The notes beneath the pieces are model-generated. The model saw nothing but the letters and a program-made list of their open reading frames with translations. It was not told where the DNA came from and ran no database searches. Shown here one piece after another: positions 47,473 through 56,379 of a stretch of DNA of 64,000 bases. Within the stretch, counting starts at the first letter, position 1. Each line of letters starts with the position of its first letter. Origin of the DNA: Pseudonocardia alaniniphila (lineage in GTDB: Bacteria; Actinomycetota; Actinomycetes; Mycobacteriales; Pseudonocardiaceae); NCBI RefSeq assembly GCF_022524485.1, contig NZ_JAKXMK010000003.1:124001-188000 (forward strand), read 5' to 3'. The translations under genes and the position numbers were made by a program.

Positions 47473-47518
47473 TTGATCTGCTACTGATCTGTGGCGGCGA
47501 TGGATCAAGCTGTAGTGT
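47473..47518 (+). promoter_or_regulatory. Candidate operator and -10 box of the benzoate-CoA ligase gene
   Basis: TTGATC (47473-47478) and GATCAA (47503-47508) form an inverted repeat, and TGATCTG occurs twice 12 bp apart. TAGTGT (47513-47518) is a likely -10. The other parts of the 270-bp divergent gap show no gene. Confidence 0.4.
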
Positions 47519-47554
47519 CTGGCCACCCGATCCGGCATGGGAGTGAGCGCCGTC

Positions 47555-49159
47555 ATGACCGAACTCTTGAACGCCGCCGAGTACCTCACGCAGCGCCGTG
47601 TCGCCGCCGGAGACGGTGACCGTGTGGCGATCATCCACCCGGGCGGGAGCCTCACCTACGGGGAACTCGTCGGCGAGGTCCGCCGCGTCGCCGCCGGGCT
47701 CGTCGCGATCGGCGTGCGCCCCGAGGAGCGGGTGCTGATGTGCATGGCGGACGACGTCGAGCTCGCCACGGCGATCCTCGCCACGATGTACATCGGGGCG
47801 GTGGCCGTGCCGTCCTCGACCATGCTCACCGGTGGCGAGCTGCACAAGCTGGTCACCGACTCGCGTGCCCGCGTGCTGCTCGGCGACGCGCGGTTCGCCG
47901 ACGCCGTGACCATCGCCGCGACGGACGCCCCCGACCTGCGCCACGTCGTGCTCACCGGGGACGCCGAGCCGCAGGTCAGCGGCGCGGCCACGCTCACGTG
48001 GCAGGCCCTTCTCGACAGCGGTCGCGACGTCGAGGTCGGCGAGGCCTACCGCACGTGGGACGAGTCGCCCGCGCTGTGGCTCTACACCTCGGGCACCACG
48101 GGCACCCCCAAGGGCGCGATGCACCGGCACACCGACATCCGCTACGTCTGCGAGACCTACGCGGATCAGGTGCTCGCCGTTGGACCGGACGATGTCTGCC
48201 TGTCGGTGGCCAAGCTCTTCTTCGCCTATGGCATCGGCAATTCGCTGTTCTTCCCACTGGCAGTGGGCGCCACCACCGTGCTGGAGCCGTCGCGGCCGAA
48301 CCCGGCGCTGTACGCCGACCGCGTGGCCGAGCACGGGGTCACGCTGTTCTTCGGCGGTCCGAGCTTCTGGGGCCCGTTGATGGCCGCCGACCTCCCGCGG
48401 GAGAAGTTCGCGACCGTCCGCAACGGAGTCTCGGCGGGCGAGACGCTTCCCGCCCGGATGTTCCACGGCGTCCGCGATCAGTACGGCTTCGAGATCCTCG
48501 ACGGCATCGGCTCCACCGAGGCGCTGCACATCTTCATCTCCAACGTCGCCGGCAAGGTCGTTCCCGGCAGCTCCGGATTCCCCGTCCCCGGGTACCGGGT
48601 GGAGCTGCGCCGCACCGACGGCAGCGTGATCGAGGGGGCAGGCGAGTCCGGGATGCTCTACATCGCGGGCGACTCGATCTGCACGGGCTACTGGTGTCGC
48701 ACCGAGGTGAACCGGGCGGTGTTCCAGGGCGAGTGGATGCGCACGGGCGACCAGTACGTGCGCGGCGAGGACGGGAGCTACACCTGCCTCGGCCGGGCCG
48801 ACGACGTGCTCAAGGTCGGCGGGATCTGGGTGAGCCCCACCGAGGTGGAGACCAGGCTGCTGGAGCATCCGGCGCTGGCCGAGGCCGTGGTCGTCGGCGT
48901 GCCGGATGCGGACGGGCTCGACAAGCCGGTCGCCTACGTCGTGCCGCGGCCGGGCATGGCGGTGGACCAGGACGAGATCATCGAGTTCTGCCGGGCCGGG
49001 CTCGCGTCGTTCAAGCGGCCCCGGCTCGTCGTCGAGGTGGACGAGCTGCCCAGGACGGCCACGGGCAAGATCCAGCGTTTCCGCCTGCGGGCCCTCGCCA
49101 CCGCCACCGAGGCACCGGTGCCCATCACGGCGGCGGACGTCGCGGAGGTGCAGTCATGA
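47555..49159 (+). CDS. Benzoate-CoA ligase family acyl-CoA synthetase
   Basis: This 534-residue ANL adenylating enzyme has LYTSGTTGTPKGAMHRHTD (P-loop), FFAYGIGNSLFFPLAVGATT, LDGIGSTEALHIF, and the C-terminal hinge GRADDVLKVGGIWVSP with lysine in RTATGKIQRFRLR. The FFAYGIGNSLFFP and IGSTEALHIFISN segments are characteristic of benzoate/2-aminobenzoate-CoA ligases. With boxC and boxB 7 kb downstream it supplies benzoyl-CoA. The ATG at 47555 is preferred to 47537, since the latter has no ribosome site. A GNAT gene follows after 13 bp. Confidence 0.88.
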   Translation: MTELLNAAEYLTQRRVAAGDGDRVAIIHPGGSLTYGELVGEVRRVAAGLVAIGVRPEERVLMCMADDVELATAILATMYIGAVAVPSSTMLTGGELHKLVTDSRARVLLGDARFADAVTIAATDAPDLRHVVLTGDAEPQVSGAATLTWQALLDSGRDVEVGEAYRTWDESPALWLYTSGTTGTPKGAMHRHTDIRYVCETYADQVLAVGPDDVCLSVAKLFFAYGIGNSLFFPLAVGATTVLEPSRPNPALYADRVAEHGVTLFFGGPSFWGPLMAADLPREKFATVRNGVSAGETLPARMFHGVRDQYGFEILDGIGSTEALHIFISNVAGKVVPGSSGFPVPGYRVELRRTDGSVIEGAGESGMLYIAGDSICTGYWCRTEVNRAVFQGEWMRTGDQYVRGEDGSYTCLGRADDVLKVGGIWVSPTEVETRLLEHPALAEAVVVGVPDADGLDKPVAYVVPRPGMAVDQDEIIEFCRAGLASFKRPRLVVEVDELPRTATGKIQRFRLRALATATEAPVPITAADVAEVQS

Positions 49160-49172
49160 CGGAGGTGCGGCC

Positions 49173-49592
49173 GTGAGGTGGGTCCGGGAGACGCCCGCGC
49201 ACTGGGACACCGACAAGAAGCGCGTGCTCGGCGACCTGGCCCCGGAGCTGTTCGGCTTCGGCAGTCCCGGCGTCGGCGACGTCCTCGCCGACGAGTGGTG
49301 GCGCGTGGAGGACGGCGACCAGATCATCGGCTACGGCCGGCTCGACGACACCTGGGGTGACGCGGAGATCCTCGTGCTCGTGGATCCGCGGCGGCGCCGG
49401 TCCGGCGTCGGCGCGTTCATCCTCGCGCGGCTGGAGGAGGAGGCCGCTGCCCGTCATCTGAACTACATCTACAACGTCGTGCCGGACCGTCATCCGGATC
49501 CCGAGAAGGTCACCGGCTTCCTCGCCGCGCACGGCTTCACCCCCAACTCCGTGGGCGAGCTGCGCAAGAAGGTGCCGGCAGAAGGGGCCTGA
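49173..49592 (+). CDS. GNAT acetyltransferase next to benzoate-CoA ligase
   Basis: This 139-residue single GNAT domain has the acetyl-CoA loop DPRRRRSGVGAFILARLEEE (about 71-90) and the start RWVRETPAHWDTDKKRVLGD. It follows the CoA ligase by 13 bp with its own GGAGG, so it belongs to the same operon. In Rhodopseudomonas, GNAT enzymes (Pat, BadL) acetylate and switch off benzoate-CoA ligase; a like role here is inference. Alternatively it acetylates a small aromatic or amine. Confidence 0.82.
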   Translation: MRWVRETPAHWDTDKKRVLGDLAPELFGFGSPGVGDVLADEWWRVEDGDQIIGYGRLDDTWGDAEILVLVDPRRRRSGVGAFILARLEEEAAARHLNYIYNVVPDRHPDPEKVTGFLAAHGFTPNSVGELRKKVPAEGA

Positions 49593-49684
49593 CACCCCGG
49601 CTCCTCCCATCGGACGCGAGGGCCGTTCAACCGGATCTATCGGACGAGGGTGCCGATCGTCCGGACGCCGGGACTGCAAATTCC

Positions 49685-49723
49685 TGCAAGGGATTGTGCC
49701 CCCGGATGCAGCCTGCCTATCTT
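49685..49723 (+). promoter_or_regulatory. LacI-type operator and promoter of the sugar ABC operon
   Basis: TGCAAGGGATTGTG (49685-49698) matches the palindrome at 56284 in 11 of 14 positions. TTGTGC (49694-49699), an 18-bp spacer and TATCTT (49718-49723) form a possible promoter, with the operator over the -35. Confidence 0.55.
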
Positions 49724-49774
49724 CGGGCCCCAGCAGGCGGGTCCGCGGCTGCGATCAGACAAGGAGGTCTGACG

Positions 49775-51118
49775 ATGTCCGGTCGAAGGTTCCTGGCGTT
49801 GGCGGGTGTGCTCGGGGTGGCGGTGACCATCGCGGCGTGCGGGGGCGGGTCGAGCAGCGGCGGCGGTGACCACGCCGGTCAGACGCTGCAGGTCTACCTC
49901 AGCAGGCAGGCGTCCTATCCCGACCAGCAGCAGCAGTGGATGCAGCGCATCAAGGACGAGTTCCAGAAGAAGACCGGCGCGACCGTCGAGTTCGAGACCT
50001 ACAGCTCGGCCACCGAGGAACAGCAGAAGATCCAGACCTCCGTGGTCTCGGGTCAGGGCCCGGACATCTACGAGATCGGCACGACGTTCACCCCCACCGC
50101 CTACTCCAGCGGCGCGTTCCTGAAGTTCGGCGACGAGCAGTGGGACGCCGTCGGGGGCCGGGACCGGTTCGTGCCCTCCACGCTGGCGATGTCCGGCCCC
50201 GACGAGGCGGACCAGATCGCGGTGCCGTTCTCGTCGATCCCGTTCGTGCTCGTCTACAACACCCAGATGTTCGCCGCCGCGGGCATCGACGGGCCACCGT
50301 CCACGTGGGACGAGCTGGTGGCGGACGCGAAGAAGCTGACCCAGGGCGACACGTACGGCCTCGCGATGGACTACAAGGACAACTTCTCGCCCTGGAAGTA
50401 CGTCTGGATGTTCGCCCAGCAGTACGGCAACCCGCTGGTGGAGGGCACGACCGCCCGGCTCGACGACCCCACGGTCGCACGGGCGTACGACGCCTACTTC
50501 GGGTTCCTGACGAAGGACAAGATCGTGAACCCGGACGCGGTCAACTGGTCCTCGCCGGACGCCACGGCGAGCTTCGCGTCCGGGAAGTCCGCGATGTTCG
50601 CCATGACCAGCACGAGCGTCATCCCGACGCTCGCGAAGTCGCCCGTGGCGAACTCGTACGCGTTCGCGCCGATGCCGACCGTCCCGCCGGGCGAGAGCGC
50701 ACTGCCCGCAGGCGGCGTGCCCGCAGCCAGCATCGTGTCCGGCCAGAACCTCGTGGTCGCGTCCTACTCGCCGCAGCAGGACCTGGCCCTGCAGTACGTG
50801 GAGCTCGTCACCTCGGAGGCCGAGCAGAAGCACTTCTCCGACGTGTTCGGGGTGCTGCCGGTCAACGCGGCGGCCGCCGACTCGGTGGCCAGCGGGAAGG
50901 ATCAGTACGGGCCGGTGCTGGAGGCGGGCAAGCAGGCCAAGCCCACTCCGTTCACCGGAGCGTGGTCGGAGATCCAGCTGGGGCTGACGAACATCACGGT
51001 GCAGTCGCTCGCCGGGCTGAGCGCGGGCTCGGTGCCGCCCGACCAGGTGCAGCGACAGCTCGCCGACCTCCAGAAGACCGCGCAGGCTGCCGTCGACAAG
51101 GCGGCGGCCGCCCGGTGA
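49775..51118 (+). CDS. Sugar ABC transporter substrate-binding lipoprotein
   Basis: This 447-residue family-1 extracellular binding protein has a signal peptide with lipobox at about 13-24 (VAVTIAACGGG), so it is anchored to the membrane by the cysteine. Typical folds follow: QTLQVYLSRQASYPDQQQQW, VVSGQGPDIYEIGTTF, AVPFSSIPFVLVYNTQMFAA, then FASGKSAMFAMTST. The ATG at 49775 has AAGGAGG upstream. First gene of a five-gene operon with two permeases, an oxidoreductase and an isomerase. Sugar unknown. Confidence 0.93.
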   Translation: MSGRRFLALAGVLGVAVTIAACGGGSSSGGGDHAGQTLQVYLSRQASYPDQQQQWMQRIKDEFQKKTGATVEFETYSSATEEQQKIQTSVVSGQGPDIYEIGTTFTPTAYSSGAFLKFGDEQWDAVGGRDRFVPSTLAMSGPDEADQIAVPFSSIPFVLVYNTQMFAAAGIDGPPSTWDELVADAKKLTQGDTYGLAMDYKDNFSPWKYVWMFAQQYGNPLVEGTTARLDDPTVARAYDAYFGFLTKDKIVNPDAVNWSSPDATASFASGKSAMFAMTSTSVIPTLAKSPVANSYAFAPMPTVPPGESALPAGGVPAASIVSGQNLVVASYSPQQDLALQYVELVTSEAEQKHFSDVFGVLPVNAAAADSVASGKDQYGPVLEAGKQAKPTPFTGAWSEIQLGLTNITVQSLAGLSAGSVPPDQVQRQLADLQKTAQAAVDKAAAAR

Positions 51119-52095
51119 GCCTCACCAGCCCGGCGGGCCGGCCACCCATGGCGACCCGCCCGGTCGCCGCGACGGCCGGGCCGCAGCGCACCGGCCCGGC
51201 CAGGACGGCCCGGCGACGGCAGGGGCCGCTGTGGCTGATGACGCCGGGCGGCCTGCTGCTGCTCGTGGTGGTCGTCGTGCCGTTCGTACTGGCGCTGTGG
51301 ATGTCGGTCACCGACCTCGACCAGTACACGCTGCGGCAGTGGGCGGGGGCGCCGTTCCTCGGTCTCGGCAACTACGTCGAGGCCGTCGCATCAGGGCCGC
51401 TGCTGCACAGCGTGTGGCTGAGCGTCGCGTTCAGCGTGCTGACCACGGTGCTGACGCTGCCGCTCGGGCTCGCCGCGGCGTTCGCCGCGCACGACAGCTT
51501 CCGGGGCCGCGGCCTCGTGCGCTCGATCTTCCTCATCCCCTACGTGCTGCCGACCTTCGTGGTCGGCACCGTCTGGCGCATCGCGCTCGGGCCCGACGGC
51601 GCGGTCAACACCGTGCTCGGCAGCGTCGGGATCGACGGGGGCAACTGGCTGATCGGGGGCCGCACCTTCTGGACGCTCGTGCTGGTCGACACCTGGGCGG
51701 CGTGGCCGTTCGTCTATCTGCTCTGCCTGGCCGGACTGCAGTCCATCGGCCGCGAGGTGCACGAGGCCGTGGCCGTGGACGGGGCGTCGTGGTGGCAGAA
51801 GACGGTGTACATCGTGCTGCCGAGCCTGCGCGGTCCCCTCCTGCTGGCGGTGATCATCGCGACCCTGCACCACCTCAACAACTTCACGCTGCCGTTCGTG
51901 CTGTTCGGCTCCCCCGCCCCCGACGAGGTGAACGTCCTGCCGATCGCGATCTACTCGGCCTCGTTCCAGACGTTCCGCTTCGGCCTCGCCGCGGCCATGT
52001 CGGTGGCCTCGCTGGTGCTGGTGCTGATCCCGCTGCTGTTCTACCTGCGGGCCGTGCGGCTCGACACCGGGCTGGAGAAGGGGGCCCCCAGATGA
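51115..52095 (+). CDS. Sugar ABC transporter permease 1 (MalF-like)
   Basis: This 326-residue inner-membrane permease has a proline/arginine-rich cytoplasmic leader (about 1-38) and six hydrophobic helices. The EAA loop HEAVAVDGASWWQKTVYIVL lies at about 220-239 and binds the ATPase. The start GTG overlaps the binding-protein stop (GTGA). Its partner permease starts at the ATGA overlap downstream. Confidence 0.93.
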   Translation: MSLTSPAGRPPMATRPVAATAGPQRTGPARTARRRQGPLWLMTPGGLLLLVVVVVPFVLALWMSVTDLDQYTLRQWAGAPFLGLGNYVEAVASGPLLHSVWLSVAFSVLTTVLTLPLGLAAAFAAHDSFRGRGLVRSIFLIPYVLPTFVVGTVWRIALGPDGAVNTVLGSVGIDGGNWLIGGRTFWTLVLVDTWAAWPFVYLLCLAGLQSIGREVHEAVAVDGASWWQKTVYIVLPSLRGPLLLAVIIATLHHLNNFTLPFVLFGSPAPDEVNVLPIAIYSASFQTFRFGLAAAMSVASLVLVLIPLLFYLRAVRLDTGLEKGAPR

Positions 52096-52982
52096 CGACC
52101 GGCGTGAGAGCCACCGGCCGCAGGCGTTCCGGTGTGGACGCCACCGCGATCCTTCCGCCGGGCCTTCGCCGTGGCGTGATCGCCGTGCTGGTGCTGCTCG
52201 TACTGGCACCGTGCGCCTACATCCTCGCGGCTTCCGCGATGCCCGACATCGAGGTGGCCTCGGGCTCGGTCGTTCCCAGCAGCGTCACGCTCGAGAACTG
52301 GATCGCGATCTGGACCACGGTGCCGCTGGCGCAGGGCCTCGCCACCAGCGTGCTGGTCTGCGGTGTCGTCGCCGTGGTCTCGGCGCTGCTCGCGGTGGCC
52401 ACCGCCTACGTGCTCGTCCGGTTCACGTTCCTCGGGCGCATCACGTTCCTGCGGGCGCTGGTGGGCCTGCAGAGCGTGCCCGGCACGTTGCTGCTGCTCC
52501 CGCTGTTCGTCGTCTACGCCTCGGCGCCCACCTACCTCGGCATCACGGTGGTGGGTACGACCTGGGGCCTGATGATCACCTACCTGACGTTCGCGCTGCC
52601 GTTTGCGACCTGGGTGATGGTCACCTACCTCCGCGGGATGCCCGTGGAACTCGAAGAGGCCGGGCTCCTGGACGGCCTGAGCCGCATCGGGGTGCTGCGC
52701 CGCATCGTGCTCCCGCTGAGCGCCCCCGGACTCATCGTCGCCGCGATCTTCTCCTTCCTGCTGGGCTGGAACGACGTGCTGTTCGCGAGCGTGCTCACCC
52801 AGCCCCGGACCCGTACGGCAGCTGTCGTGCTGCAGGCGTTCGGGGCTTCCCAGGAGGGTGGGGCGCTCCCGCTGTACGGGCAGGTCATGTCGTCCGCCGT
52901 GGTGTGTGCCGTGCCCGTCGTCGTCCTGTATCTGATCTTCCAGCGCTACCTCGTGGGTGGCCTGACCGGAGGCCTGAAGTGA
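52092..52982 (+). CDS. Sugar ABC transporter permease 2 (MalG-like)
   Basis: This 296-residue permease has six helices and an EAA loop ELEEAGLLDGLSRIGVLRRI, and contains the MalG-type FSFLLGWNDVLFASVL near the C-terminus. The start overlaps permease 1 by ATGA. No ATPase gene is present; such importers usually share a MsmK/UgpC-type ATPase encoded elsewhere. Confidence 0.93.
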   Translation: MTTGVRATGRRRSGVDATAILPPGLRRGVIAVLVLLVLAPCAYILAASAMPDIEVASGSVVPSSVTLENWIAIWTTVPLAQGLATSVLVCGVVAVVSALLAVATAYVLVRFTFLGRITFLRALVGLQSVPGTLLLLPLFVVYASAPTYLGITVVGTTWGLMITYLTFALPFATWVMVTYLRGMPVELEEAGLLDGLSRIGVLRRIVLPLSAPGLIVAAIFSFLLGWNDVLFASVLTQPRTRTAAVVLQAFGASQEGGALPLYGQVMSSAVVCAVPVVVLYLIFQRYLVGGLTGGLK

Positions 52983-54196
52983 ACGATTCGGCAGTGAACG
53001 ATTCCGTGCCGCACGCACCCGTACGGTTCGCCGTCGTCGGTTGCGGGGTGATCGGACGCCTGCACGCGGAGGTCCTCGCCGCCGGGGAGGACACAGCGCT
53101 CAGCGTGCTCGTGGACACCGATCCGGCTGCGGCGGACGCCGTGGCCGACCACGTGGCTGGGCTGTTCGGTGACCGGCCCGCCGTCACCACGTCCCTGGCC
53201 GAGGCGCTGGCCCGCGACGATGTCGACGCCGTCGCCGTCTGCGTGCCCAGCGGCGCGCACGCCGCGGTCGGGGTGCCGGTTCTCGAGTCCGGGCGCCATC
53301 TGGTGGTGGAGAAGCCGCTCGACGTCAGCGTGACAGCGGGCCGGGCCGTCGCCGAGGCCGCGGCCCGCCGCCCCGGCCTCGTCGCCGCCGTGATCAGCCA
53401 GCACCGTTTCGACCCGGCGAGCGTGGCCGTCCACGAGGCCGTGACGCGCGGGGAACTCGGCAGGGTCACCTCGGCCGTCGCGACGGTGTCGTGGTGGCGC
53501 AGCCAGGGCTACTACGACTCCGGCGACTGGCGCGGCACCTGGGATCTCGACGGGGGCGGCGCGCTGATGAACCAGGGTGTGCACACCGTCGACCTGCTGT
53601 TGTGGTTCCTCGGCCGGCCGATCGACGTGGTGGCCCACACGGCGCTGCTCGCCCATGAGCGGGTGGAGGTGGAGGACACCGTGGCCGCCGTGGTCCGCTT
53701 CGAGTCCGGCGCGCTCGCGACGCTGCACGCCACCACGGCGGCCTACCCCGGCCTCACCGTCCGGCTGCAGGTGATGGGCGACGCGGGCTCGGCGGTGGTG
53801 GACAACGATCGGCTGTACTACTTCCACAGCGCCCGCCGCTCCAGCGTGGAGGCGGCCGGGGACGCGGGCGTCGGGCCGAACCGTGGGATCGGCGGCGACG
53901 GCAACCAGGCGGCGCAGCTCGTCGGTCCCGAGGAGAGCGGGCAGCAGGTCGGAGGGGGCCCGGGCACCAGCGCCATGTTCGCCGGCCACGAGCGTCAGTA
54001 CCGCGACGTCCTCGACGCGATCCGGACGGGCCGCGCACCGGGCGTGACCGTGGCCGACGCCCTGCTCGCCCTGGCCACCGTGCAGGCCGTCTACGAGTCC
54101 GCCCGGACCGGCGCGACGGTCGCGATCGCCGATGTGCTGGACGGCCGGATCGTGCCCACGCCCGAACCACCTCGGCGACCCGCCGCCGTCAGCTGA
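52979..54196 (+). CDS. Gfo/Idh/MocA-family NAD(P)-dependent sugar oxidoreductase
   Basis: This 405-residue protein has an N-terminal Rossmann domain, FAVVGCGVIGRLHAEVLAAG (about 17-36), the conserved lysine-proline of HLVVEKPLDV (about 111-120), and the C-terminal substrate domain with DLDGGGALMNQGVHTVDLLL (about 186-205), where the histidine is catalytic. It oxidises or reduces a sugar or inositol-like substrate brought in by the importer. GTG start overlapping the permease stop; a second GTG 15 bp later is possible. Confidence 0.9.
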   Translation: MNDSAVNDSVPHAPVRFAVVGCGVIGRLHAEVLAAGEDTALSVLVDTDPAAADAVADHVAGLFGDRPAVTTSLAEALARDDVDAVAVCVPSGAHAAVGVPVLESGRHLVVEKPLDVSVTAGRAVAEAAARRPGLVAAVISQHRFDPASVAVHEAVTRGELGRVTSAVATVSWWRSQGYYDSGDWRGTWDLDGGGALMNQGVHTVDLLLWFLGRPIDVVAHTALLAHERVEVEDTVAAVVRFESGALATLHATTAAYPGLTVRLQVMGDAGSAVVDNDRLYYFHSARRSSVEAAGDAGVGPNRGIGGDGNQAAQLVGPEESGQQVGGGPGTSAMFAGHERQYRDVLDAIRTGRAPGVTVADALLALATVQAVYESARTGATVAIADVLDGRIVPTPEPPRRPAAVS

Positions 54197-54228
54197 GACC
54201 CCTTCCGACCCGACCCGAGGAGCAGCCC

Positions 54229-55056
54229 GTGTGGACCCTGTCCGGCTTCGCCGACGAGATCTCCCCCGACCTGGACGAGCAGGTGCGCGTGCTCAGGGAG
54301 CTGGGGATGACCCAGCTGGAGCTGCGCGGTGCCTGGGACACGAACGTCTCCGACTTCGACGAGGAGCAGGTGGAGCGCATCGCCCGCACCCTCGACGGGG
54401 CAGGCATCACGGTGTCCTCGATCGGCTCGCCCATCGGCAAGGTGCCGGTGACCGCTGACCTCGACGAGCACGTTGCCCGCTTCCGCCGCTGCGCGCAGGT
54501 CGGACGCCGGCTCGGCGCACCCTACGTGCGGGTCTTCTCCTTCTACCCGAGGGACGCCAAGGATCCCGCCGCCGACCGCGACACCGTCCTGCGCGGCATG
54601 TCGGCGCTGGCAGCGGCGGCCGAACAGCACGGGGTCGTGATGCTGCACGAGAACGAGAAGGCGATCTACGGGGACGTCCCCGACCGCTGCCTCGACATCG
54701 TCGAGTCCGTGGGTTCTCAGGCGCTGCGCCTCACCTGGGACCCCGCCAACTTCGTGCAGTGCGGTGTCCGGCCGTTCAGCGAGGGCTACGAGATGCTGCG
54801 CCCGTACGTGGAGTACATCCAGATCAAGGACGCGATCGCCGCGACCGGCGAAGTGGTGCCGGCCGGGAAGGGCGACGGCGAGGTGGCACAGACCCTGGCG
54901 GCCCTGCGCGCCGACGGTTTCGACGGCTGTTTCTCACTGGAGCCGCATCTCGCGCAGGCGAGCGCGCGCGGCGGGTTCAGCGGACCGGAGCTGTTCGCCG
55001 TGGCGCACGCGGCGTTCACGGGACTGCTGCGCGAGCAGGACATCCCGTTCCGGTAG
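54229..55056 (+). CDS. Sugar phosphate isomerase/epimerase (xylose-isomerase-like TIM barrel)
   Basis: This 275-residue AP-endonuclease-2-fold protein carries metal-ligand residues in VVMLHENEKAIYGD (about 136-149), LRLTWDPANFVQCG (about 166-179), YIQIKDA and CFSLEPHL. Such enzymes isomerise or epimerise sugars and cyclitols and often pair with Gfo/Idh/MocA oxidoreductases, as here. Start GTG 54229 with CGAGGAG upstream. Last gene of the import operon, 32 bp after the oxidoreductase. Confidence 0.88.
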   Translation: MWTLSGFADEISPDLDEQVRVLRELGMTQLELRGAWDTNVSDFDEEQVERIARTLDGAGITVSSIGSPIGKVPVTADLDEHVARFRRCAQVGRRLGAPYVRVFSFYPRDAKDPAADRDTVLRGMSALAAAAEQHGVVMLHENEKAIYGDVPDRCLDIVESVGSQALRLTWDPANFVQCGVRPFSEGYEMLRPYVEYIQIKDAIAATGEVVPAGKGDGEVAQTLAALRADGFDGCFSLEPHLAQASARGGFSGPELFAVAHAAFTGLLREQDIPFR

Positions 55057-55084
55057 AGCACACGTCGCCCGGCCGGGCCCGGCG

Positions 55085-55215
55085 ATCACTCGCCGGCCAG
55101 GCGGGCGGCCCGAGCTGTGCGGCGGACCGCGATCCGGTCAGGCCGGCATCGAGGGCGGCGGTGGCGGCGAGCAGCCGGTCGACGTCGGCGTGCTCGTCGC
55201 ACCAGGGCTCTTCCC
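55085..55215 (-). pseudogene. Possible gene remnant between the isomerase and lacI
   Basis: The minus strand reads EEPWCDEHADVDRLLAATAA and continues to about 45 residues with strongly GC-biased third positions. It has no start codon and no matching gene. HADVDRLLAA resembles the C-terminal end of class V aminotransferases. This may be a decayed fragment or chance; the plus strand of the 165-bp gap holds no gene. Confidence 0.25.
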
Positions 55216-55221
55216 TGGATG

Positions 55222-56220
55222 TCAGTGACGGGGTCTTCTCCTGGCGGGGACGGGTCCGGTCGAACCGCGGATCGTCAGCACGGCCGGCACGGTGTGCACA
55301 CGCGGCGGGGGCGCCACCGACCGCAGCTGCTCCAGCAGCATGTCCGTGGCCAGGCGCCCGACCTGCTCGATCGACGCGGTGATGGTGGTCAACGGCGGGT
55401 GGCAGAAGTCGGCGCCGAAGGTGTCGTCGCACCCGACCACGCTCATGTCGTCCGGCACCGCCACCCCGCGAGCGAACAGCCGCTGCAACACGCCCAGCGC
55501 GATCAGGTCGTTGAAGGCCATCACAGCCGTCACACCGGCGTGCACGGCGGCGTCGGCCGCTGCCGCACCCGCCGCGCGGGTGGGCGGGAACGGCCCGAGG
55601 CGCCGGACCGACAACCCGGCCTGGCGCGCGCCCAGCTGCACGGCCCGCCAGCGCCGTCCGTTGGACCACGACGAGCGCGGGCCGGACAGGTAGGCGACAT
55701 CGCGGTGGCCGAGCGAGGCCAGGTGGTGCACGGCCTGGATCATGCCCGACGGGGTGTCGATCACCACCGAGGTGACTCCGGGCGTGCTGCGGTTGACGGC
55801 GGTGAGCGGCACCGAGCGGGCCGCCTCGCGCAGCGCGTCGTCGCCCAGCCGTGACGCCCCCAGCACCAGGCCGTCGGCGCCCTTCGCCGCGGTCGCGATG
55901 TGCTGGTGCTCCAGCTCCACGGACTCGTTGGTGTCGATCAGGATCTGGCTGTAGCCCGCCGCGGCAGCCTGGGCCTGAGTGCCCCGGACGAGGTCGAAGA
56001 AGAACGGGTTGGTGATGTCGGGGACGAGCAGCGCGAGCGTCATCGACCGGCCCGACATGAGCGAGCGGGCGGCGGTGCTCGGCTGGTAGTCCAGCTCGGC
56101 GACGGCGGCCAGCACCCGCTCGCGAGTGGCGGCGTTGACGAGGTCGGGCCGGGAGATGGCCCGCGACACCGTGGAGATGGAGACCCCGCAGGCGCTGGCC
56201 ACGTCGTGGATCGTCGCCAT
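55222..56220 (-). CDS. LacI-family transcriptional regulator of the sugar import operon
   Basis: This 332-residue repressor has the LacI helix-turn-helix MATIHDVASACGVSISTVSRAI (1-22), a hinge helix with YQPSTAARSLMSGRS, and a periplasmic-binding-type sensor domain (LALLVPDITNPFFFDLVRGT; AVMAFNDLIALGVLQRL; VVGCDDTFGADFCHPPLTTI). It faces the ABC operon convergently. Candidate operators sit upstream of lacI itself (56284-56295) and of the ABC operon (49685-49698). ATG 56220 is the family start. Confidence 0.92.
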   Translation of the reverse strand: MATIHDVASACGVSISTVSRAISRPDLVNAATRERVLAAVAELDYQPSTAARSLMSGRSMTLALLVPDITNPFFFDLVRGTQAQAAAAGYSQILIDTNESVELEHQHIATAAKGADGLVLGASRLGDDALREAARSVPLTAVNRSTPGVTSVVIDTPSGMIQAVHHLASLGHRDVAYLSGPRSSWSNGRRWRAVQLGARQAGLSVRRLGPFPPTRAAGAAAADAAVHAGVTAVMAFNDLIALGVLQRLFARGVAVPDDMSVVGCDDTFGADFCHPPLTTITASIEQVGRLATDMLLEQLRSVAPPPRVHTVPAVLTIRGSTGPVPARRRPRH

Positions 56221-56283
56221 GGCCCCCCTTGCTCGCACCGTTGCGATGCGGCGGTCGGGACCCGCCGCGGATTGCACGCTACT

Positions 56284-56295
56284 GCAAGCGCTTGC
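56284..56295. promoter_or_regulatory. LacI-type operator palindrome GCAAGCGCTTGC
   Basis: The perfect 12-bp palindrome has the central CG of LacI-family sites. It lies between lacI (64 bp away, minus) and boxC (85 bp away, plus), so it could serve autoregulation; an effect on boxCB is possible. Confidence 0.65.
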
Positions 56296-56379
56296 GCCGG
56301 GTAAGGCTCTCAAAGTTCTACACACATGGCCCGTCGAGCGTTGATGTTGTAGAGTGTTGTGCGACCCACGGAGGAGCCG

